Source: Cladophialophora immunda
Lineage: Eukaryota; Ascomycota; Eurotiomycetes; Chaetothyriales; Herpotrichiellaceae
NCBI RefSeq assembly: GCF_000835495.1
Contig: NW_015622546.1
Location: 1,986,883-2,050,882, forward strand
Length of the DNA: 64,000 bases
Reading direction: 5' to 3'
Shown piece by piece: positions 56,286-64,000 of this stretch; position 1 is the stretch's first letter, and each line of letters begins with the position of its first letter. The position numbers were made by a program, and so were the translations under genes. The notes below the pieces were generated by a model, which was given only the letters and a program-made list of their open reading frames with translations, ran no database searches and was not told the origin of the DNA.

Positions 56286-58130
56286 TTAGCCTCTCAATAA
56301 CCGTTGATCGGCCATCGTGGCTACTGAATGGCATGTGCGATTTGCTTCGAGAAGGAGTTGGCCGAGCAAGCCTTTACCGTCCCAGTCCGACCGAGGAAGG
56401 CCAAAGCTAGGGAGGAGGACTTGTGCTCTCAAGAGCTGGTCCTTGAGCCAGTCGCGATGGACCAAGTCTCTGGTCCGTATCATCGCAATTGCTAGAGGCC
56501 AGACCAGACGATACAGTTGCCGAGGGTCTTCTTTCACGGCCTTGTACCCAATACTGGCGACAGTTGCTACTACCCGGTCCAGCCAGGGTGGAGACTCATC
56601 ATCAGGATCCAGGCAGGAGTACAACACTTGCAGAGCATAGTACTCGAGACTAGCGTGGTAGACTGTCCATATGAGTCTCCTCGTGCCGGTGTCGACGACC
56701 TTCTCAGCCAATGCGAGAACGTCAGCAAACTCCTATCGCCAGAGGTCAGTGTGTTAGGCAAGATACCCAGTTGGCCCAGTACATACGTCTCCCAGTTTGG
56801 TCAGCTCCTTCCACAACCGTTGCCGGCCAGCCTTGTCACTGCGGCCCATATCTGAAGAGGTGGCGAGATTCAGGATGCTAAGTTTGGGTTTCTGGCACAA
56901 GTGTAAGAAGTGAAGAGGTCGGTAATTCTCCAGGTCGTCGAGTAACTCAGAGACTGGATACTGAGTGCCCCATAGCTTGGGAAGGCAAGATCTGGCGCTG
57001 TAGAAAAGCCCGTCGTAAGAGACTGGGGAGTCCGCGTCTTCTGAAAGCAAATCCATCCACAGTCTTCCACCGGCCATACTGCTAAATGCGAGATAAATGT
57101 CCATGTACCTTTGGTCGGTCGTTAGGGCGATTGTCACGAAGAGGGGCTGCCCGACTTACGATATGTAGTACAGCAACTGCTGAGACGCCAGGGGTAGTGT
57201 CGTCTTGCCCTGTTCGCCACACGATTTCAGATATGGTTTGAGAAAAGATCGAATCCCTTCCAGATGTACATGAGAAGCTCCAATGCTTTGCGAGTCGTAT
57301 AGTCCAAAATGGAGGATCAGGAACCACATAGCAAAGAGGGCATTCACGTCATCGTCGTTTCCCCCAGAGGAGGATATGTGATCTACCAAAGCAGACAAGT
57401 CTTTCAGAGCGAGGTGATAGTGGCTTGTCGCCGAGTGCTCCAACCGGCGGGCTCGCTCATACTGGTTAGAGGACAATTTGCCATCGTACTGGTCTAGGAT
57501 GGCTTTCGACCGTAGCTCCATGGAAGCTCCAGCAATAAAAATCCTCATCACACCTGCGTACTTGCTTGCAATATTCAAGTAGATGTAAGACAGGCTGCTC
57601 CATTGGAATGGCTTGCCAATTCGGAGGACCATTACAGAGTTCCGGACGTACACGAAGGATTCTTGATCCTGTGGAGTGAGCCGTAAGGAGTTGGAAAGGG
57701 GAATATGTGCCGTTGATAATGCCGACGGCACGACATTGAGAGGCGACTGTACGTCGAGGGGCAGTCTGGGTGATGAAGATGTCAAGCTCGGCCGGGCATG
57801 ATCGCTAATCACGCTTTCTGTCGAGCCTGGGCTAGGATGAGCAGCATCGGCGGGTGCGAGCAACCTGGGTGACGAAACATTGACGGTCGAGATCGCACTG
57901 CGAGCTCGTCTCACGGGTTGGTTCCAATCGCATCTGAGACGAGTCTTTGAGCATCGTCCGCAGACAGGCCTTATCTCGTCGCACTTCAGTTTTCGCGTGC
58001 GGCACGTCGTGCATCCTGAAATGAGCTGGTGTTTCAGCGCAAAGACTGTTGATCACAAAGGGAAATACGTACCGGTCTTTGATCGAGAACCACGTTTGGC
58101 TGATCCAGTGCCGCCCGTCATCGCTATCAT
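56286..58130 (-). CDS. Zn2Cys6 transcription factor (fungal_trans_2-like)
   Basis: Four exons: 58130-58073, 58015-57160, 57108-56787, 56732-56286 (introns 57, 51, 54 nt); 560 residues. The first intron falls at the front of the zinc cluster; splicing gives SKTGCTTCRTRKLKCDE then RPVCGRC and RLRCDW, a complete six-Cys set with standard spacing. A Ser/Pro-rich linker precedes the long helical effector domain (ASKYAGVMRIFIAGAS, LFAMWFLILHFGLYDSQSIG, SSMAGGRLWMDLL, VYHASLEYYALQVLYSC). Start ATG 58130; ATG 58121 is in frame three codons on. Divergent from the M20 gene with under 400 bp between them, so it may control it (inference). Confidence 0.88.
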
Positions 58131-58511
58131 TGAGTAACAATGCTGGAGAACGGTTACTCTGGGGCGGAAGACAATGATGAAGGAGAGCAAGCCGAGTGGC
58201 TGACTCGGCTATCGCTGAGGCGGAGAAGGACGATTCCCCATTTATGGCTTCATGAATGGTTGATTTTGCCGAGCGCGGGGGGACGGTGGTATGCGAGCAC
58301 GTCTCAGTGGCGACAACCACGACATTTCCCGCCGAGGGTATCAGGCAAGACAGTCGGGAGCTCTCCAATGCCTTACACCTGTAAGGCTGAGTTTATATCA
58401 ATATAAAGGGAGGCATCAATGCCACTGAAAGATGGGCCAAGACAGGCCGTTTCATCACGAAAGTGACCAACACCGAAGCCAACTTCTGCTCTGGGAGGAA
58501 CATTTGCGAAC
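58131..58511. promoter_or_regulatory. Divergent promoter Zn2Cys6/M20 with TATA box
   Basis: 381 bp. TATAAA at 58402-58407 on the plus strand lies about 105 bp before the M20 ATG. The spacer leaves room for binding by the adjacent regulator. Confidence 0.5.
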
Positions 58512-59872
58512 ATGATAGCTCCGTACGGCGGCGAGCCCTTCTCGACACAGGACCTGCACAAGAACATCTCAGAATGCATCAGCAAAAATGAAGAGCACCT
58601 GGCTGACATCTGCAAGAAGGTCTGCCCCCTTTCAGGTTTACAAAAGTAGCCTGCCGCTGACGACCTCATATCCAGATTCATGATGACCCGGAGCTCAACT
58701 ATCGGGAGTTCCACGCACATGACAATATCTGCGATTTGTTGGAAAGGTTGGGGTATCATGTCAAGCGACACACTTACGGCCTCGAAACTTCCTTCGAGGT
58801 GGAAACAGGGCATGGAGGGCGCCTAGTCGTGTTCAATGCGGAATATGACGCTCTCCCGGGAATCGGACATGCTTGCGGACATAACCTGATCGCCACCAGT
58901 TCCATCGCAGCCTTCATTGCAACAGCTGAGGCACTGCGGGATAGTGGGCGAGAGGGACGAGTCCGCCTGCTGGGAACACCAGCCGAAGAGGGCGGTGGTG
59001 GGAAAGTGCGTCTCATCCGAGCAGGTGCATATGAAGGGGTCGATGCCTGCTTGATGGCGCACCCTATGGGTTGTATGCCATCGAACCTGGATGGTGTCGC
59101 TGCTGGCAAGTCGCTTGCTCGTCGACAAGTCAAGGTCACGTTCAAAGGCCAGAATGCTCATGCTGGGGTCATCCCCTGGAATGGCAAGAATGCGCTCGAC
59201 GCCGTCGTCGCATCGTATGTCAACATCTCGCTGCTACGACAGCAGCTCGCTCCAACCGTGCGTGTACATGGAGTCGTCCGACAAGGAGGAGCGGAGCCTA
59301 ATATCATCCCGGACTCGGCCAGCCTCGAGTATTTTCTGCGTGGCTCAACCTTTGCCGAGGTTGAGCAGCTTTCGGACAAAGCGAAAGCCTGCTTCGAGGC
59401 TGGTGCACTGGCAACTGGATGCCAGGTTGACTGTGCTTGGCAACTGTAAGTATATGGCCCATTGAGAGCAAGACGTGATATTGACTCGAGTGGCAGGGAT
59501 AATGACTACAAAGACATGTGCCCGAACCTTGCCATCGCACGAGAATTCACCAAACATATGCATGACTTTGGTCGCGAGTATGTCGAGGACACGGGCAACC
59601 AGGTCATGGGAGGCTCGACGGACATGGGCAACGTCACATATGAGGTGCCCGGTTTCCATGGCGTCTTTACTATTGGTACCGATGACGCAAAGGTTCAACC
59701 ACATACCCCGGCCTTTGCAGCAGCGGCAGGGACCAGACCGGCCTTTGAGCGTGCTCTTGACTGCGCGAAGGGCATGGCAGCAACGGCCTATGGTCTGCTT
59801 ACCCAGTCCGAGCTCATGGAAGAGGTGCAGGAGAAGTTCCGGGAGCAAATGAAGCCAGAGTCGAAGCTGTGA
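58512..59872 (+). CDS. M20 family metallo-amidohydrolase (aminoacylase-like)
   Basis: Three exons, 58512-58619, 58676-59445, 59497-59872 (introns 56 and 51 nt); 417 residues. Zinc-site motifs: NAEYDALPGIGHACGHN, GTPAEEGGGG with the catalytic Glu pair, DACLMAHPMG, and VQPHTPAF at the C-terminus. The dimerisation insert begins at KVTFKGQNAHAG. Splicing of intron 1 joins DICKK to IHDDPELNYREFHAHDNI, the expected M20D start. The first donor, GTCTGC, is off-consensus. The family hydrolyses N-acyl or peptide-like amide bonds (closest in feel to PM20D2-type proteins). No signal peptide: cytosolic. Divergent from a Zn2Cys6 gene. Confidence 0.9.
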
Positions 59873-60739
59873 TCGACCCAAAATCAATTGTGGCTGAAGA
59901 AAGTGCAATAGACTTGCATATTACACAATAGCGACTTGTGTCGACGGAGAAAAGTGGGTTTCAGGGCGAAAAGACAAGGAGGATAGTTTCATCTTTCCTC
60001 CCGCTGCGCACGGACGAAGTGTCTTGAACGGTAGTATCTGTTCCTGATATCTAGGTCGAGTGGAGATGAGAAAGAATAAACAAACCAGGTTGGAGGAGAA
60101 GCAGAGACAAGGATGGGAATGAGGGAGACGTGGTTCTTACGGCGACCAATCACTAGTCTTTGACCATACCCAAAGAGGGAGGACCACCCCACCCACCTTA
60201 CATATATGCAGTATCTCGTAGACCTGTACTGTACTGGTTACGATTGCTCCGCGCCAGCTATCCATTCAAGTAGATTAGCGGGGAAAGATGAGGGCAATGG
60301 GCGGTGACAGTAGGACGTGTCATGCCATCCTCTGCCCTCCGCTCATAGGGGGTCAGATAGAAATACAAGGGTCTCCGGGTATATGCCGTGAGGCACCTGC
60401 AGTTCAGCAAAACGGTGCGGAGCACAAGACGTCCCCATTGGAGAACTGCATCCCGTCTGGATCAAACAGCAGTCAGTGGGTATTACTCGGAGTATAGGAA
60501 CCAAAGGGGAACCAGTTTATCTCCGCAGTTGTCAGACCCATCTCATGATCCGGAGACGTCATGACAACTTGATTCTGATGCATACCATGGACAGTTGATG
60601 AATTCCCCATCAAGGACATTTGGCAAGATCGTTTCAAGCCCAGAAGAAATACGGGGACCCGATCTGTCCGAGTCTCCCCCTACCAGAACTTTACAATATC
60701 AAAGGTCTCCCAGCACCAGTTCCATTCCCGGAAGAAGCC
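59873..60739. other. Intergenic, 0.87 kb upstream of aldehyde dehydrogenase
   Basis: No gene seen. The ALDH frame is open back to a TTG at 60620 without an ATG, so a short upstream exon cannot be excluded. Confidence 0.45.
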
Positions 60740-62245
60740 ATGCCTCCAACCTACCCCGAGACCTTGAAAGTGCGGTATTCCTCCGACGACGCGTCCCTCC
60801 GATTCCCAGTCCACAATCCCGCGACCGGCGAGGTAATCACCAATCTCCAGGCAGGGACGCCCGATCAAGTCGATGCCGCCGTGCTCGCCGCCCAGAAAGC
60901 ATACGACACCGACTGGCGATGGCGTTCCCCGGCGGAACGGAGCGCGTTCCTCTTCAGATGCGCCGATGCACTGGAGCCCCACAAGGACGAGCTGGCCGAG
61001 CTGCTGTGCCTGGAGAACGGCAAGCCCAAGCAGGACGCCCTGTCCTTCGACATCAGCTTCCTGGTCAACATCTTTCGGTTCTTCGCCAGTATCTGCGACA
61101 AGCTGCCGGGCGAGTTCTACCAGCGAGGCAGTGTGAACGCGACGGTCATCTACGAGCCCTTCGGCGTGTGCGCGGGAATCCTGCCCTTCAACTGGCCACC
61201 GATCCATTTCGGTGGTAAGACGGCTCCAGCCCTGGCGGCGGGCAATGTCATGGTCATCAAGCCCGGCGAGCAGGCCCCCTTGACCGTGATCAGGATGTGT
61301 GAGATCATCTCCCAAGTCCTGCCACCGGACGTGGTCCAGGTCGTGCCGGGCCTAGGGCCCGATGTCCCAACGGCATTGATCAAGCACGACCTTGTCAAGA
61401 TGGTGTCTTTCACGGGCTCGACTGTGGCTGGCGCCAAGGTGGCCGAGACAGCTGCGAAGACGGTGACGCCTGTGGTGCTCGAGCTAGGGGGTAAGAATGC
61501 GTTTGTCGTCTTTGACGACGTCGAGAACCTCGATCGCGCAGTTGGCTACGCCCTCGAGGGGGCTTTTTTCAACAAAGGCGAGGCCTGTACTGCTTCTTCA
61601 AGGATTCTCGTCCAGAAAGGAGTGTACAGCCAGTTCTGCGACAAGCTGGCCGCGGGGGTCAAGAAGCTCAAGTCCGGAAACGGTCTGGATCCCAGCACCC
61701 ACCTTGGCCCGCAGGTCAGCAAGGCACAGCAGCAGAGGGTGTTGGACTACTTGCAGAAGGCGAAAGATCTCGAGAAAGAGGGAAAGGTCAAGATCGTCGC
61801 CCAGGGTCAGCTGCCGGATGACCCGGCGTGCAAGGACGGCTTCTTCGTGCAACCCACCTTAATCACCGACGTGACGAGAGACATGGTGATCGCGCAAGAG
61901 GAGATGTTCGGTGTGCTCGTGACGGTCACGCCGTTCGCGACGGAAGACGAGGCCGTCGACATCGTCAACGAGTCCCGGTACGGCTTGACGAGCGTCATCT
62001 TCAGCCAGAACAGCGAGAGATGCTGGCGCTTCTCCAAGAAGGTCGATGTCGGGCTGGTCTATGTCAACAACTACTTCCGGAACATCCTTGGGGTGCCATT
62101 CGGAGGCGCCAAAGAGACCGGATACGGCCGGGAGCATAGCATTGACACGTTGAAGGAGTGGTGTCGCGCCAAGGTCATCAACCAGCCGAGCGGATTCGGA
62201 GAGATCCCAAGCTGGAGGGCAGTCAAGGAGGTATACGGGGCCTGA
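60740..62245 (+). CDS. NAD(P)-dependent aldehyde dehydrogenase
   Basis: Single exon, 501 residues from ATG 60740 (the frame's first codon, TTG 60620, is rejected). Motifs in order: FPVHNPATGEVI, FGVCAGILPFNWPPIHFGGK, NVMVIKPGEQAPLT (cofactor Lys), VSFTGSTVAGAKV, LELGGKNAF (general-base Glu), NKGEACTASSRI with catalytic Cys about residue 283, and VPFGGAKETGYGRE. All catalytic residues are present. Oxidises an aldehyde to the acid; relatives include betaine-aldehyde- and semialdehyde-type enzymes, and the substrate is open. Length is normal for the family. Confidence 0.92.
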   Translation: MPPTYPETLKVRYSSDDASLRFPVHNPATGEVITNLQAGTPDQVDAAVLAAQKAYDTDWRWRSPAERSAFLFRCADALEPHKDELAELLCLENGKPKQDALSFDISFLVNIFRFFASICDKLPGEFYQRGSVNATVIYEPFGVCAGILPFNWPPIHFGGKTAPALAAGNVMVIKPGEQAPLTVIRMCEIISQVLPPDVVQVVPGLGPDVPTALIKHDLVKMVSFTGSTVAGAKVAETAAKTVTPVVLELGGKNAFVVFDDVENLDRAVGYALEGAFFNKGEACTASSRILVQKGVYSQFCDKLAAGVKKLKSGNGLDPSTHLGPQVSKAQQQRVLDYLQKAKDLEKEGKVKIVAQGQLPDDPACKDGFFVQPTLITDVTRDMVIAQEEMFGVLVTVTPFATEDEAVDIVNESRYGLTSVIFSQNSERCWRFSKKVDVGLVYVNNYFRNILGVPFGGAKETGYGREHSIDTLKEWCRAKVINQPSGFGEIPSWRAVKEVYGA

Positions 62246-62578
62246 ATCAAGGTCTGGATCGCACGACAGCCTTCCGACAAGAGTCTGGTCTCTTCCAATG
62301 AAGACACAAATGACAACGAAGCAGGGTGGTAAAATATCATTGGGGACGAAGTATTCACGCCCTTCGCCGTAGCGATATTGACAGAATGCTAAATAGACAG
62401 CCAATCGGCTTTCTCTTATTTAGGGGGTAATAGCTAGCTAGTGGTGTTTTAATTCCCTAGCACGAATAGCGCCTTGGCACGATAACTTTCTCTCAAAATG
62501 CAACTCGCAGCAAAGCCTTTGCTTCTCCTTATAACTTTGGGCTTGGACCTCTCAGCTGAGCAGTGGCGAGTGACCAAC
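62246..62578. other. Convergent 3' region
   Basis: 333 bp between the ALDH and SDR stops; nothing supportable seen. Confidence 0.45.
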
Positions 62579-63625
62579 TCAATACTCGAATTTCTGTCCG
62601 ACCAGCTTCTCGCTCAACTCCCACAATCGCTCCGCCGATTTCGGATCCTGTGCCCACGCAGGAGCCTGCGCGATCTGTCCGTCGCTCAAGTAGATCCCGC
62701 TCCCGTCCTTGAGGTTGGCCGGGCCGAGGGTGTCGTCCAGTCCCGCGACCAAGGACGTGGCGGTGCCCTGGTCGATGCTCTTGAACTCGGACTTGAACTT
62801 CTCGACGATCGCTGCGAGGGCGGCGGGGTCGTAGTGGCGGCTCAGCTCCGTCAAGATCGCGCCGGGGTGCAGGGCAAAACACAGGATGCCGTACTTCTCA
62901 TAGAGACGGGAGAGCAGTCCGAGCGCGAACAGCACGTTGGCCGACTTGGACTGGCCGTAAGCCACGGTGGCGTTGTACTTCTCGTTGAGCTCGACCGGTC
63001 GGCCTGTGGTCGCCAGTGCGGCATAATCGGGTTGTTCGTCCTTGGGCAAGCTTCCCATTTCCTTGTCGAAGTTGATGTCGGAGAAACGGACAGGGCTGTA
63101 GGCCACGCCGCGAGAAGAGACGTTGACGATACGCGTGCTGCCCTTGGGGTTGGACTTTGCGGCCGCCAGGATCTTGGGCATGAGCAGGTTCGTGAAGAGG
63201 AAGTGACCGATGTGGTTGGTTGCAAATTGCAATTCGATCCCTTCGGGGCTGAGCTGTCGTTCAGGAATGCTCATGACGGCGGCGTTGTTGAACATGATGT
63301 CGATCTTCTCGACCTGTGCGTTCGAGAGGATGGAAGACGCTGCGCTGCGGCAGGACTGCTGAGACGAGAGGTCCAGCGGGACGGCAATGTACGTCGTGCC
63401 TGGCGACTTTGCGCGCGCCTCGTCGATGATCTCTTGGATCTTGGACGGCGTTCGGCTTGCCAGGATGAGGGTCTTGGGTGCATGGACGCTGAGGGTCTCA
63501 ACCAACTTTCCCCCAAGCCCGCCCTTGTTGACCCCGGTGATCACAATGGTCTTGCCCTTGATGGCCGGTGCAAACATCTCCGCCACAGATGTCCCCGTTG
63601 TCGAAAAGCCAAAAGGGCGCGCCAT
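62579..63625 (-). CDS. Short-chain dehydrogenase/reductase, retinol-dehydrogenase-like
   Basis: Single exon, 348 residues from ATG 63625. Motifs: KTIVITGVNKGGLGGKL (a cofactor loop with one extra Gly, as in fungal WW-domain-oxidoreductase/Tic32-like SDRs), FNNAAVMSIPERQLS, HIGHFLFTNLLMPKI, IVNVSSRGVAY, and YGQSKSANVLF with the Tyr-Lys pair. Probably NADP-dependent, lipophilic or aromatic carbonyl substrate. The frame continues upstream to a second good ATG at 63775 that adds 50 residues rich in Arg/Lys/Ser; a TATA box sits 36 bp before that ATG. I favour 63625 because family conservation begins there. Confidence 0.85.
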   Translation of the reverse strand: MARPFGFSTTGTSVAEMFAPAIKGKTIVITGVNKGGLGGKLVETLSVHAPKTLILASRTPSKIQEIIDEARAKSPGTTYIAVPLDLSSQQSCRSAASSILSNAQVEKIDIMFNNAAVMSIPERQLSPEGIELQFATNHIGHFLFTNLLMPKILAAAKSNPKGSTRIVNVSSRGVAYSPVRFSDINFDKEMGSLPKDEQPDYAALATTGRPVELNEKYNATVAYGQSKSANVLFALGLLSRLYEKYGILCFALHPGAILTELSRHYDPAALAAIVEKFKSEFKSIDQGTATSLVAGLDDTLGPANLKDGSGIYLSDGQIAQAPAWAQDPKSAERLWELSEKLVGQKFEY

Positions 63626-64000
63626 GTTGCTGTTTGTTCTGCTGGAACCGAGTCTTCTCCGTTGAATCGCTTGTACAGTGAGTTTCTTTGGCTTTGGGTG
63701 AATGCTGGACTCGCACGACGGCCTGATCTCGATTCGACGCAAGACTTTACAAACCCTGCTGTAGAAACAATCCATTCCGTTCCTCTCCTCCAGCCCAGAG
63801 ACACGTTCTCTTTATATACGAGTTACCTTGCTCCCTTCTGATACATGTGTACCGAGTCACTCGTACGAGCTCGCCGAAATGTGGATACAAAGAACAAGGC
63901 TGAGACGTCCTCCAATGGTTGTCAGGGCCGGAGTTTAGCTCCTCGATTACCTCCGGGCGCGAATGGACATAAATCCGAGGTTTCATGGCGGTTAAAATCC
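63626..64000. promoter_or_regulatory. SDR upstream region with TATA box
   Basis: Minus-strand GTATATAAAG at 63811-63820 is a strong TATA element. Nothing else recognised to the window end. Confidence 0.55.

Noticed and set aside
62498..63841. Long plus-strand open frame (447 codons) opposite the right-end SDR
   Set aside because: It is fully antisense to a confident SDR, has no recognisable domain, and is the expected by-product of the SDR codon use.

Overview
This window is nuclear DNA of a filamentous ascomycete (Pezizomycotina). Most genes carry short GT-AG introns of about 45-140 nt with TACTAAC/CTGAC-like branch sites. The gene set (Zn2Cys6 regulators, a CYP52-like P450, a sulfite reductase flavoprotein, an HET-Q/RCD-1-type locus) is typical of Eurotiomycetes; a black-yeast-like (Chaetothyriales) host is my guess, not something the sequence proves. 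I reconstructed exon joins by hand from open frames, splice consensus and family conservation; all joined models keep frame.

Left part (1-9.2 kb): DOP1, truncated by the window edge, is divergent from MON1, so two endomembrane-traffic genes share a promoter region; a PLP-dependent decarboxylase follows. From 10.5 to 21.1 kb lies a candidate sugar/polyol catabolic cluster: a mannitol/sorbose-reductase-like SDR, a phytanoyl-CoA-dioxygenase-like enzyme, a sugar-porter MFS transporter, a sorbitol/xylitol dehydrogenase, a second SDR and a Zn2Cys6 regulator. From 21.8 to 39.7 kb come mainly housekeeping genes: NAB2 (poly(A) RNA binding), a CYP52-like P450, a secreted GH20 hexosaminidase, SCP160/vigilin, MET10 (sulfite reductase, with E-box sites upstream), FMP52 and a small mitochondrial protein.

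The accessory core is 40-50 kb. After a gene-poor stretch with a decayed zinc-finger-like fragment there is (i) a minus-strand gene joining a fungal N-terminal helical domain, degenerate C2H2 fingers and a von Willebrand A-like domain, (ii) divergent from it an intracellular subtilisin-like (S8) protease with an NLR-like N-terminal half, and (iii) tandem to the protease a 290-residue protein that I read as a fungal gasdermin (RCD-1/HET-Q1 family). Gasdermin plus S8 protease is the arrangement of the Podospora het-Q1/het-Q2 cell-death locus, and the zinc-finger/vWA gene may be a third partner.

Right part (50.8-64 kb): a mitochondrial-type, Fe-S L-serine dehydratase, a Dal5-like anion permease, a Zn2Cys6 regulator divergent from an M20 amidohydrolase, an aldehyde dehydrogenase, and an SDR with two good in-frame start codons. 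I saw no rRNA, tRNA, CRISPR or intact transposon. Several reading frames begin with GTG or TTG; for nuclear genes I moved these starts to an ATG or to an upstream exon.
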